This document shows positions 45,809 through 54,396 of a DNA stretch of 64,000 nt, one piece after another; positions within the stretch are counted from its first letter, which is position 1; each line of letters opens with the position of its first letter. Both the position numbers and the translations under genes were made by a program. The stretch lies in NCBI RefSeq assembly GCF_001544695.2, contig NZ_FCOM02000032.1, forward strand, positions 25,998 to 89,997, read 5' to 3'. The stretch is from Caballeronia arvi (GTDB lineage Bacteria > Pseudomonadota > Gammaproteobacteria > Burkholderiales > Burkholderiaceae). Under the pieces are notes generated by a model. The model worked only from the letters and a program-made list of their open reading frames with translations, was not told the DNA's origin and searched no databases.

Positions 45809-45850
45809 GCAAAGCGCGCCGGGTCCGCGAGAACCCGGCGCGCTTTTTTT
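45809..45850. terminator. Terminator between PCuAC and mrcA
   Basis: Arms AAAGCGCGCCGGGT and ACCCGGCGCGCTTT with a 9-base loop and a T-run of seven; serves the convergent genes. Confidence 0.9.
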
Positions 45851-45871
45851 GCGCGAAGCAAAAACACGCCG

Positions 45872-48430
45872 TCAGTGCTTGCTGAACAGGTCCATGATCT
45901 GCTTGCGCTCGTCGGTCGTGACTTGCGGTGCGGGCGGCGCCTGCATGCCCGCGGGACCGACGCCGCCCATCGTCGTGGCGTCGCCTGCCATCGGATTGGC
46001 GTTGTCCAGCCCGATGCTCGCGACGAAGCCCGCGCCCGGCGTGCGGTCCGCGTAGAACAGCTCGCCGTCGACGGTCGTGATGCCATCCGGCTTCGCCATC
46101 TGTTCCTGCGGAATGCCGCGCAGCGCGCGGCCCATGTACTCGACCCAGATCGGCAGCGCGAGCTGCGCGCCGAACTCGCGGCTGCCGAGCGTCTTCGGCT
46201 GGTCGTAACCCATCCACGCCACCGCGACGAGCTGTTTCTGATACCCCGCGAACCAGCCGTCTTTCGCGTCGTTGGTCGTGCCGGTCTTGCCCTGCAGGTC
46301 GTTGCGCTTGAGCACGTTGGTGCCCGAACCCGTGCCCTGCGTCGCGACCGTATGCAGCAGGCTGTTCATCACGTACGCGTTGCGCGGATCGAGCGTCTGC
46401 GGCGCGTTGCTGCCTGCGATGAGCGGGCTCGCGCGCGAGATCACGCTGCCGCGCGCGTCGGCGACGTCAGCGATCAGATACGGATTGATGCGATAGCCGC
46501 CGTTCGCGAACACCGAGTACGCGCCGGAGAGCTGCAACGGCGTGACGAGTCCGGCGCCAAGTGCGAGCGGCAGATAAGGCGGCGTCTTGTCCTTGTCGAA
46601 GCCGAACTTCTGCGTGACGAAGTCCTGCGCATAGCCCGTGCCGATATACGACAGGATGCGGATCGACACGAGGTTCTTCGACTTCTGCAAGCCGGTGCGC
46701 ATCGACATCGGGCCGTCGGGCTGATCGTCGTCCTTCGGCTCCCAAGCATCGCCGCCGCCCGCCGCGGGGAAATACAGCGGCGCGTCGTTGATGATGGTCG
46801 CGGGTCCGATGCCCTTGTCGAGCGCGGCCGAATAGATGAACGGCTTGAAGCTCGAGCCCGGCTGACGCCATGCCTGCGTCACGTGATTGAACTTGTTCTT
46901 GTTGAAGTCGAAGCCGCCGACGAGCGCGCGGATCGCGCCGTCCTGCGGCGTCATCGATACGAGCGCGCCTTCGACCTGCGGCAATTGCGTGATCTGCCAG
47001 GCGCCCTTGCCGTCTTTCGACAGTCGCACGATCGAGCCCGGCTTGATCGCGAGCGCCTTCGACGCATTGGCGCGCAGCCCCGCCGCCGCGAAGCGCAGCC
47101 CTTCGCCCGTAATGGTCGCGGTATCGCCACCGACGAACTGCGCCGTCACCTGCTTCGGGCTCGCGCCCGTGACGACCGCCGAGACGAGCTCGCCGTTGTC
47201 GGGATGATCGACGAGTGCGTCTTCGATCGCCTCGGCGCGGTCATCCGCGTTCGACGGCAGATTGATGTTGCCCTCGGGCCCGCGATAACCGTGACGCCGT
47301 TCGTAATCCATCACGCCCTTGCGCACGGCTTTGTACGCGGCGTCCTGATCGGCGGAATCGATCGTCGTCGTGACCGTGAGGCCGCGCGTGTACGCCTCTT
47401 CCTTGTACTGCGCGTACATCATCTGCCGCACCATTTCCGCGACGTATTCGGCATGCACGCCGTATTCGGTGCCGCCCGACTTCGTATGAATCTCTTCCGC
47501 GACGGCCTGATCGTACTGTTCGCGCGTGACGAAATTGAGATCCAGCATGCGCTTCAGGATGTACTGCTGACGCACTTTCGCGCGCTTTGGATTGACGACC
47601 GGGTTATATGCCGACGGCGCCTTAGGCAGTCCCGCGAGCATCGCCGCCTCGGCGAGCGTGATGTCCTTCAGGTCCTTGCCGAAGTACACGCGCGCGGCCG
47701 CCGAAAAGCCGTATGCGCGCTCGCCGAGATAGATCTGATTCATGTACAGCTCGAGAATCTGATCTTTCGTGAGCGCGCGCTCGATCTTGTATGCGAGCAG
47801 CATCTCGTAGATCTTGCGCGTGTAAGTCTTCTCGCTCGACAGGAAGAAGTTGCGCGCGACCTGCATCGTGATCGTGCTCGCGCCCTGCGATGCGCCGCCG
47901 TGCATCAGGTCGGTCACGCCCGCACGCAGAATGCCGATGAAGTCGACGCCGCCGTGTTCGTAAAAGCGATAGTCCTCGATCGCGAGCACGGCCTTCTTCA
48001 TCTGATCGGGAATATCCTGAAAGCGCACGAGGCTGCGGCGCTCTTCGCCGAATTCGCCGATCAGCACGTGATCGGCGGTATAGACGCGCAACGGCACCTT
48101 CGGCCGATAGTCGATGAGCGCATTGAGCGACGGCAGGTTCGGGCCCATGACGACGACCGCATAGCCGACGATGAGCGCGCCCACCACCACGCCGATGGCG
48201 GCGATTCCGGCGAACCATAGCCCGATGCGCGCCAGCGGTGAGCGGCCGTTGCGATCGTCACGGTTATCGCGGTCATTGCGGCCATTGCGACCGCCGCGGC
48301 CATTGCCACCGCCGTTGCCGCCGTTGCGTCCGCCGCTGTCGGCGTTCTTTGCATCGTTGAGGCTGTTCCAGCGGGGTTCGCGATCGTGTCGCGATGATTT
48401 CGATGAATCGGGTCGTTTGATGATAGGCAT
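45872..48430 (-). CDS. mrcA: Penicillin-binding protein 1A (glycosyltransferase/transpeptidase)
   Basis: An 852-residue class A PBP. After a short cytoplasmic tail with a Gly/Asn/Arg/Asp low-complexity stretch (about 32-63) comes one membrane helix (about 66-92). The GT51 domain has EDYRFYEHGG and GASTITMQVARNFF. The transpeptidase has SxxK in PGSSFKPFIY, SKN in LQKSKNL and KTG in GKTGTTNDAKDGW. It polymerises and cross-links murein. The low-complexity tail is not usual for this protein. Convergent with the copper cluster. Confidence 0.95.
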   Translation of the reverse strand: MPIIKRPDSSKSSRHDREPRWNSLNDAKNADSGGRNGGNGGGNGRGGRNGRNDRDNRDDRNGRSPLARIGLWFAGIAAIGVVVGALIVGYAVVVMGPNLPSLNALIDYRPKVPLRVYTADHVLIGEFGEERRSLVRFQDIPDQMKKAVLAIEDYRFYEHGGVDFIGILRAGVTDLMHGGASQGASTITMQVARNFFLSSEKTYTRKIYEMLLAYKIERALTKDQILELYMNQIYLGERAYGFSAAARVYFGKDLKDITLAEAAMLAGLPKAPSAYNPVVNPKRAKVRQQYILKRMLDLNFVTREQYDQAVAEEIHTKSGGTEYGVHAEYVAEMVRQMMYAQYKEEAYTRGLTVTTTIDSADQDAAYKAVRKGVMDYERRHGYRGPEGNINLPSNADDRAEAIEDALVDHPDNGELVSAVVTGASPKQVTAQFVGGDTATITGEGLRFAAAGLRANASKALAIKPGSIVRLSKDGKGAWQITQLPQVEGALVSMTPQDGAIRALVGGFDFNKNKFNHVTQAWRQPGSSFKPFIYSAALDKGIGPATIINDAPLYFPAAGGGDAWEPKDDDQPDGPMSMRTGLQKSKNLVSIRILSYIGTGYAQDFVTQKFGFDKDKTPPYLPLALGAGLVTPLQLSGAYSVFANGGYRINPYLIADVADARGSVISRASPLIAGSNAPQTLDPRNAYVMNSLLHTVATQGTGSGTNVLKRNDLQGKTGTTNDAKDGWFAGYQKQLVAVAWMGYDQPKTLGSREFGAQLALPIWVEYMGRALRGIPQEQMAKPDGITTVDGELFYADRTPGAGFVASIGLDNANPMAGDATTMGGVGPAGMQAPPAPQVTTDERKQIMDLFSKH

Positions 48431-48917
48431 GACTGGGATCGTTCGGCGCGCTGTGAAGCGCGCGCGCTGCCGCGCTGCGATGCGCCGCGTGCGGCGCTAC
48501 TGCAAAGACGGGACGAGCGAATGGCGGGCCGGTTTCGACCGAGGGTAACGGTGCATTTTAAAGAATTCGGGCGAGCCGCTACAAAACCGCCGGAGATTTT
48601 TTGTAAGTAAATGCCGCCGGCCGGTCGAATCGGCATGAATGCGAGGTTACCCACAGAAAGTGTTGAGAGCCTTGTGGACAACCGTATGAGAAAATGCCCA
48701 AGTCGTTGATCGCGCGTCTCTTTTGCGCGATGCTCATCGCGCGTGTGATGCGGCGTGGGCCACACCCACCGCCGCGCACAAACCGATATGATGGTTGCAT
48801 GGATCGCAGGTTCCCCGCGCCCCACTACCCGACCTGCGCCAGCGCTGTCGTGCCCGTTGTTTGATGAACCGAAGCCGCGATCGCCTTTACGATCGCCTTA
48901 CTGTTTGCGAGCCGCTC
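48431..48917. other. Intergenic region with two DnaA-box-like sites
   Basis: No gene fits. TTACCCACA (48647-48655) and TGTGGACAA (48673-48681; TTGTCCACA on the other strand) each differ from TTATCCACA by one base and are inverted relative to each other. The rest holds the mrcA promoter side and the start of the RHH-like gene. Confidence 0.5.
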
Positions 48918-49328
48918 ATGACGACCAAACCCAGCGAACGCATCGTTGTTTTCGTGACTCCCGCGCAGAAGCTGGCCATCAGCAAAACGGCGGACACGCT
49001 CGGCATCAGCGTAAGCGAGCTCATGCGGCGCGCGGTGCTCAATTTCAACGCGACGAGCGAGCAGATCAAGGTGGCGGGCATCGTCGACCGCCTGCGCGCG
49101 CCCAAAGCCCCCGATGCACTCAGTGCCGCGCTCAAGAGCGTCGCCGAGAAAGCCGCGGCGCGCGAAGCCCGCGAGGCGGCGGCGAGCGCGACCAAACGTG
49201 CTGCGCAGGTGCGCAGCGTGCCGCATACGCCCCCCGTTTCCGATGCATCCGACGAAGAAGTCGAGCACGACACGGATCACGGCGATGACGCCTCCTCGCT
49301 CACGGACGGCACGCGTTCCGGACGCTAA
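48918..49328 (+). CDS. Ribbon-helix-helix-like uncharacterised protein
   Basis: A 136-residue protein. The N-terminal 50 residues (ERIVVFVTPAQKLAISKTADTLGISVSELMRRAVLNF) fit a ribbon-helix-helix DNA-binding pattern, followed by an Ala/Arg/Glu-rich helix and an acidic, disordered C-terminus (DEEVEHDTDHGDDASS). Start at 48918 follows the ATG of MTTKPSER; earlier in-frame ATGs exist. Possibly a DNA-binding regulator; target unknown. Confidence 0.65.
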   Translation: MTTKPSERIVVFVTPAQKLAISKTADTLGISVSELMRRAVLNFNATSEQIKVAGIVDRLRAPKAPDALSAALKSVAEKAAAREAREAAASATKRAAQVRSVPHTPPVSDASDEEVEHDTDHGDDASSLTDGTRSGR

Positions 49329-49391
49329 TCCGCGGCCGCCGCTTCACGCTATCGGCGAGACGCGTCGCGTCATCCTGCGTCGTTACACTCC

Positions 49392-49418
49392 TTAACCTTC
49401 CGTTAAGTCCCGATTAAG
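49392..49418. promoter_or_regulatory. Three TTAA(C/G) repeats at 11-bp spacing upstream of pspA
   Basis: TTAAC at 49392, TTAAG at 49403 and TTAAG at 49414 are spaced by exactly 11 bases, a phasing typical of tandem binding by OmpR/CpxR-type response regulators. They lie 147-173 bases before the pspA ATG, next to a possible -10 (ATCTAAT). Confidence 0.45.
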
Positions 49419-49564
49419 TCACGGCATGATCTAATGAGCGGGTAAACCCGGCGTGCATGTGCGTCGCACGTGACGCTTGCAATCCCGCACGTTGCGCCTC
49501 ACATTCGAGCCGCGTGGCACGCACGTGAGCGTGCAAAGCCGCCGTCTTCATCCAGGAGAAATAC

Positions 49565-50245
49565 ATGTCGCTTTTCGATTCCATCACGCGCACGGTCAAA
49601 GGCCTCTTGAACGACGCCGCCGACACCATGCAGGACCCTTCGCGCGACGCCCGCCAGATCGTGCGCGAGCTCGACGAAAGCATCGCGAAGGCGGAAAACT
49701 CGCTCATCGAGATCGAAGCGCAGGTCGCGACGCAGCAGAGCAAGCGCGACGCCGCCAACGACAAGGCGAAGAAATACGAAGACGGCGCGAAGCGCGCGCT
49801 GCAGGCGGGCGACGAAGGCCTCGCGCGTGAAGCGCTCGCGGCGCAGGCGAACGCCGAAACCGAACGCGATGCGCTCGCGGCCGAACTGCAGACGCTTGAA
49901 CCGTCGGTCGAGCATCTGAAAAAGCAGATCGCCGACATGCGTCAGCGCCGCAACGATCTCAACGCGCGCTCGAACATTCTTCAGGCGAAGCAGCAGATCG
50001 CGACCGCGAAGGACACGGCCGCGACGGCACTGGGCGGCATCGGCGGCAGGAATCTTTCCGAAGACTTCCAGAAGCTCGAGGACAAGGTCCAGCTCGCCAA
50101 CGCGCGCTCGGATGCGCGTCTGAATTCCGCCGATCAGAAGTCCGGCAAAGCGCTCGACGACAAGCTCGCCGAACTCCATCGCGGGCCTTCCGTCGAAGAT
50201 CGTCTCGAAGCGCTGAAGAAGCAGTTGAACACGCCGGCGCAGTGA
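49565..50245 (+). CDS. pspA: PspA/IM30 family phage shock protein
   Basis: A 226-residue coiled-coil protein starting MSLFDSITRTVKGLLNDAADTMQDPSRDARQ, the membrane-interacting PspA/IM30 helix, followed by long alpha-helices. PspA stabilises the inner membrane under proton-leak stress and inhibits PspF. No psp operon partners (pspF, B, C) flank it. CCAGGAGAA precedes the ATG. A TPR protein lies downstream. Confidence 0.92.
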   Translation: MSLFDSITRTVKGLLNDAADTMQDPSRDARQIVRELDESIAKAENSLIEIEAQVATQQSKRDAANDKAKKYEDGAKRALQAGDEGLAREALAAQANAETERDALAAELQTLEPSVEHLKKQIADMRQRRNDLNARSNILQAKQQIATAKDTAATALGGIGGRNLSEDFQKLEDKVQLANARSDARLNSADQKSGKALDDKLAELHRGPSVEDRLEALKKQLNTPAQ

Positions 50246-50377
50246 GAATCGGCGTCTGATGGCAAGCGAGCGCCGCGAACTATAAGGCGAGCGGCGCGTC
50301 GCACGAATATGCGTTACCTTGAGCAGTACACGATTGCATCGACAGGAGACGGACGTTCATCGCGTCCGGCCCGCATC

Positions 50378-51601
50378 ATGAAAAAGACGTTGACGGCTCT
50401 GGCGTTGTCCTTGTCGCTCGCTTCCCCGCTCGCGTTCGCCGCGCCGACTGCTCAGCAGGTCGAGCAGTCGATGACGCAGGGGAACTGGCAAAAGGCCGAC
50501 TCCCAACTGAGCGAAGTGCTCGAAGCGCATCCGAAGAACGCGCACGCGCACTATCTGTACGCGCAGGTGCTCGACCGCGAGGGCCGCTACAGCGACGCCC
50601 TTTCGCATCTGCAACAGGCGAAATCGCTCGATCCATCGTTGAGCTTCACGGACCCGTCGCGCTTCGCGGCCACGCAAGCCCGCATTCAGGCCGATGCGAC
50701 GCGCGCCAGCATCTCGCCGCGGTCCGACAACGGCGCGACGGGCACGGTCACGGTCACGCAGAATCCGTTCAATCAGGGGCAGGCGGCCGCCGCACAGCAA
50801 AATCACGGCATCGGCATGGGCGCGTGGATCGGCTTTGCTGTGCTGATCGCGGCGATCGCGCTCGTGCTGCGCTGGGGCTTGCGCCGCGCCCGCGCGCGTG
50901 ACGACGGCCGCGCCGACGACGACCGCCGCTCCCAGCTCAAGCGCGCAACCGAACTCCTCAACGACGTGCGAACCTTGAAGCTCGACGTGCGGCTCTCTAC
51001 CGCGCCGGGTCACGAAGCGCTCCTGCGCGACGTGGAAGGCGCGGAGACGCAGTTGCGCGAGATGGTCGAAGCGTTATCGAACGCGAAGAATCCGGTGCCG
51101 CCGTACGCCATCGAAGATCTGGAGAATCAGGTCGCGAGCCTGAAGGCGCGTGCCGAAGGCCGGCCCGATCCGAACGCGGCGAATTACGCGCAGAACGGCG
51201 CGCCGAATGGGTCGCCTTACGCGCAGGAAGCCGAGCGCTTCGGACGCGGTCAGCCGCAGCCGTATCCGCAACAAGGGCCCTATCCGCCGAATGCGCCGCA
51301 GCAAGGCCAGCAGCCGCCCGTCATCATTCAGCAAGGCGGTGGCGGATTCGGCGGCGGCATGGGCGGCCTGCTCACCGGCGTGCTGCTCGGCCAGGCGTTG
51401 TCGCACGGGCGCGATCGTGTGATCGAGCGCGACGTGCCGGTCGATCGTCCCGCGCAGAACGACAACGGCGGCCTCGATTTCGGCAACAACAATGGCGGCG
51501 GCCTCGACTTTGGCAACGGATCGAACGACTGGAACGACAACAGCGGCGGCGGCGGCCTGGACCTCGGCAGCAACAACGATGACGGCTGGCGCGATTCCTG
51601 A
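50378..51601 (+). CDS. TPR-repeat membrane protein with Gly-rich tail
   Basis: A 407-residue protein with a Sec signal peptide (to LAFA-AP), one or two TPR motifs (about 25-105; QGNWQKADSQLSEVL and HAHYLYAQVLDREGRYSDALSHLQQAKSLDP) and one membrane helix (about 150-168, IGFAVLIAAIALVLRW). The C-terminus is Gln/Pro- then Gly-rich, ending in three copies of a GGLDFGN/GGLDLG motif. It is 132 bases after pspA, so a membrane-stress unit is possible. Function unknown. Start at 50378 is chosen because of MKKTLTALAL signal. Confidence 0.75.
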   Translation: MKKTLTALALSLSLASPLAFAAPTAQQVEQSMTQGNWQKADSQLSEVLEAHPKNAHAHYLYAQVLDREGRYSDALSHLQQAKSLDPSLSFTDPSRFAATQARIQADATRASISPRSDNGATGTVTVTQNPFNQGQAAAAQQNHGIGMGAWIGFAVLIAAIALVLRWGLRRARARDDGRADDDRRSQLKRATELLNDVRTLKLDVRLSTAPGHEALLRDVEGAETQLREMVEALSNAKNPVPPYAIEDLENQVASLKARAEGRPDPNAANYAQNGAPNGSPYAQEAERFGRGQPQPYPQQGPYPPNAPQQGQQPPVIIQQGGGGFGGGMGGLLTGVLLGQALSHGRDRVIERDVPVDRPAQNDNGGLDFGNNNGGGLDFGNGSNDWNDNSGGGGLDLGSNNDDGWRDS

Positions 51602-51625
51602 ACTTGCCGCGCACGCATGATGATG

Positions 51626-51653
51626 CAAGGGCCCCGTTTGCGCGGGGCCCTTG
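51626..51653 (+). terminator. Terminator after TPR gene
   Basis: Arms CAAGGGCCCCG and CGGGGCCCTTG around TTTGCG; only a short T-rich tail. Confidence 0.75.
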
Positions 51654-51679
51654 TCGTTTCGGCGCGGAGAATCAGCGCA

Positions 51680-51799
51680 TCAGCCGCCGCCGAGAAAGCG
51701 CAGCAAACCCCACAAAAACTTGAAGAAGCCGACGATGAATTCCCAGATGCGCCCGAGCTGATCCCAGCTCGCGACGCGCAGGATGGCGTGCAGCATCAT
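51680..51799 (-). CDS. Candidate 39-residue Trp/Phe-rich micro-protein
   Basis: The minus strand encodes 39 codons: MMLHAILRVASWDQLGRIWE, then FIVGFFKFLWGLLRFLGGG and a TGA. The composition (four Trp/Phe pairs, three Leu, few charges) suggests an amphipathic or membrane-inserting peptide. The ATG at 51799 has no strong ribosome-binding site. It sits downstream of glgX on the same strand but after the glgX terminator (51861-51889), so it would need its own promoter. The absence of stop codons and the residue bias support it; conservation is untested. Confidence 0.5.
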   Translation of the reverse strand: MMLHAILRVASWDQLGRIWEFIVGFFKFLWGLLRFLGGG

Positions 51800-51860
51800 G
51801 TCGATGGTGCCGCGCGGCTGTGAAGGCCCGCGCGTTCATGCGTGATCGATACGTGCATCG

Positions 51861-51889
51861 GAAAAAAAGAAGGCGGCTCGCGCCGCCTC
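51861..51889 (-). terminator. Terminator after glgX
   Basis: Minus-strand arms AGGCGGC and GCCGCCT around GCGA with a following T-run (the A-run at 51862-51868 on the plus strand). Confidence 0.85.
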
Positions 51890-51951
51890 CTGTCGCTATC
51901 GCAAAAACCAGATGATAACCGGTCGCGCGAAACGCCCTGCCGACGCCAGAC

Positions 51952-54150
51952 TCAACTCGCCCCGCTTTCGGGCGGCACCTCGTCCGTCAAGGCTTCTTCC
52001 AGCCGCTTGAAAATGCGTTTGGTCGCACCGCGCGGCTGAAGCGCAAACAGCAGCAGCGAGCGGCCCGTCACCTGATACACGTCGTCGGCGCCGAACTCCG
52101 GCAACTCTTCGCGAATCGGCGCATTCGTGTCGATCAGACAGATCCATTCGTCCGGGCCCGGAATATCGGGCAGCGTGAAATCGACCACGTCGTGATACGC
52201 GTTCACGATCAGCAACAGCGTCGCGTCCGACGCCGGCTTGCGGATGCCGGTCGCCTGCGCGCGCCCGTCGATGACAAGGGCGAAGCAGCGCATGTTCGGA
52301 TCGTCCCATTGCTCCTGCGTGAGCTCGTCGCCGGTGGTGCCGAGCCATCTGACATCGGCGACCTGCAAGTCCTCGTGATATTCGCCCGTGAGAAAGCGCT
52401 GGCGCCGCAGCACCGGCAGCGTGTGACGCAAGGTCGTCAGCTTGCGCAGGAATTCGGTGAGCGCGCGCCCGTCGTCGTCGATATCCCAGTTGACCCAACT
52501 GATGTCGTCGTCCTGACAGTACGCGTTGTTGTTGCCCTTCTGCGTGCGGCCGAATTCATCGCCCGCGAGCAGCATCGGCGTGCCTTGCGAGAACAGCAGC
52601 GTCGCGAGCATGTTGCGCTTCTGGCGCTCGCGCAGCGTACGGATCTCGACATCGTCCGTCGGGCCTTCCGCGCCGCAGTTCCACGACTTGTTGTCGGAGT
52701 GGCCGTCGTTGTTGTCCTCGCCGTTCGCCTCGTTGTGTTTCTCGTTGTACGAAACGAGATCGTTCAGCGTGAAGCCGTCGTGCGCGGTGATGAAGTTCAC
52801 GCTCGCCCACGGCCTGCGCCCGCGCTTGTTGAACTTGTCGCCCGATGCGGTCATGCGCGTCCCGAGCTCCGGCGCGATGCCTTCGTCGCCCTTCCAGAAC
52901 TCGCGCACCGTGTCCCGATAGCGATCGTTCCATTCCGCCCAGCCCGGCGGAAAGCCGCCGACCTGATAGCCGCCCGGCCCGCAATCCCACGGCTCGGCGA
53001 TGAGCTTTACGCTCGAAAGAATCGGGTCTTGCCTGCAACTGTCGAGAAAGCCGCCGCCTTCGTCGAAACCGTATGGCTCGCGGCCGAGGATCGTCGCGAG
53101 GTCGAAACGGAAGCCGTCGACGTTCATCTCCGTCACCCAGTAGCGCAGGCTGTCGGTGACCATCTGCAGCACGCGCGGATGCGAGAGATTGAGCGTGTTG
53201 CCCGTGCCGGTATCGTTGATGTAATAGCGCGCCTCTTCCGGCATCAGCCGGTAGTACGACGCGTTGTCGATGCCGCGAAACGACAGCGTCGGCCCGCGCT
53301 CGTTGCCTTCGGCGGTGTGGTTGTACACGACGTCGAGAATCACTTCGAGCCCGGCTTCGTGCAGCCGGTCGACCATCTCCTTGAACTCGGCGATGACGCC
53401 CGGCCCGCGCGCGAAATAGCGCGGATCGGCGGCGAAAAAGCCGATCGTGTTGTAGCCCCAGTAGTTCGTGAGGCCCTTGTCGAGCAGATGGCTGTCGTTC
53501 ACGAAGGCGTGAATCGGCAGGAGTTCGACCGATGTCACGCCCAGGCTCTTGATGTACTCGACCACTTCCTTTTGGCCGAGCCCTTCGAACGTGCCGCGAA
53601 TGGGCTCTGGAATCGCCGGATGCAGCTTCGTGTAGCCGCGCACGTGCGTCTCGTAGAAGATCGTGTGCTCCCACGGCACGCGCACGCGCGTCGGGTGTGT
53701 CCACGAGAATGTCTGATCGACGACCTGGCACTTCTGCACGAAAGGCGCGCTGTCGCGTTCATCGAACGTGAGATCGTCGCCTTCGGCGTCGAGCGTATAA
53801 CCGAAGATGGCCGGGTCCCATTTCAGCTCGCCGACATGCGCCTTCGCGTATGGGTCCAGCAGCAGCTTGTTCGGATTGAAGCGATGGCCGTTCTCCGGCT
53901 CGTAGGGACCGTGCACACGGTATCCATAGACCGTGCCGGGCTCGAGGCCCTGCACGTAGACATGCCAGACTTCATCGGTGTATTCGGGCAGTTCGATGCG
54001 CTGCGTTTCCTGCTCGCCTTTCTCGTCGAAGAGGCAGAGTTCGACCTTGGTCGCGTTCGCGGAGAACAGCGCGAAATTGACGCCCTTTCCGTCCCAGGTC
54101 GCGCCGAGCGGGAACGGCGAGCCTTCGGCAATGCGGAGTTCGTTCGGCAT
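51952..54150 (-). CDS. glgX: Glycogen debranching enzyme GlgX (isoamylase type)
   Basis: A 732-residue GH13 enzyme with an N-terminal carbohydrate-binding-like domain (GSPFPLGATWDGKGVNFALFSANA). Catalytic residues lie in DGFRFDLATI (nucleophile Asp), LIAEPWD (Glu) and TAHDGFTLND (Asp). It removes alpha-1,6 branches in glycogen breakdown. The ATG at 54150 begins the conserved N-terminus; an open frame extends to 54294 only as low-complexity sequence. Divergent from a DUF2252 gene. Confidence 0.95.
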   Translation of the reverse strand: MPNELRIAEGSPFPLGATWDGKGVNFALFSANATKVELCLFDEKGEQETQRIELPEYTDEVWHVYVQGLEPGTVYGYRVHGPYEPENGHRFNPNKLLLDPYAKAHVGELKWDPAIFGYTLDAEGDDLTFDERDSAPFVQKCQVVDQTFSWTHPTRVRVPWEHTIFYETHVRGYTKLHPAIPEPIRGTFEGLGQKEVVEYIKSLGVTSVELLPIHAFVNDSHLLDKGLTNYWGYNTIGFFAADPRYFARGPGVIAEFKEMVDRLHEAGLEVILDVVYNHTAEGNERGPTLSFRGIDNASYYRLMPEEARYYINDTGTGNTLNLSHPRVLQMVTDSLRYWVTEMNVDGFRFDLATILGREPYGFDEGGGFLDSCRQDPILSSVKLIAEPWDCGPGGYQVGGFPPGWAEWNDRYRDTVREFWKGDEGIAPELGTRMTASGDKFNKRGRRPWASVNFITAHDGFTLNDLVSYNEKHNEANGEDNNDGHSDNKSWNCGAEGPTDDVEIRTLRERQKRNMLATLLFSQGTPMLLAGDEFGRTQKGNNNAYCQDDDISWVNWDIDDDGRALTEFLRKLTTLRHTLPVLRRQRFLTGEYHEDLQVADVRWLGTTGDELTQEQWDDPNMRCFALVIDGRAQATGIRKPASDATLLLIVNAYHDVVDFTLPDIPGPDEWICLIDTNAPIREELPEFGADDVYQVTGRSLLLFALQPRGATKRIFKRLEEALTDEVPPESGAS

Positions 54151-54396
54151 GAGATGATGTTTTCGATGTGGATGACGCACCGGGCGTCGGGATTGCGCGA
54201 TGGCATTGCGGGCTTCGGCGGATCGAACGAAGCACTTCGCGTGCCCGCGTGAGATGCCGGCGCGTCGCTTGCTGTGCAGACGGCGCGCGTTCATGCTGCA
54301 GACGCGTCGAGTGTAAAACGTTCCGCTCGCGAGCGTCGAATGCCTGACGTTCGACGAACATTCGACACGCCCCGTCCCGCCGAAGGAGAAAACGCC

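Noticed and set aside
45875..48220. 781-codon open frame antisense to mrcA
   Set aside because: Same shadow effect; mrcA is supported by all catalytic motifs.
48647..48681. Chromosome origin suggested by DnaA-box-like sites
   Set aside because: Only two degenerate sites, no AT-rich unwinding region, no dnaA/dnaN neighbours.
49440..49530. Sigma54 promoter before pspA
   Set aside because: Candidate GCACG/TTGCA and TGGCAC elements have the wrong spacing (6 instead of 4 bases, or no TTGC match).
52192..54252. 686-codon open frame antisense to glgX
   Set aside because: Same shadow effect; glgX is supported by its catalytic residues.
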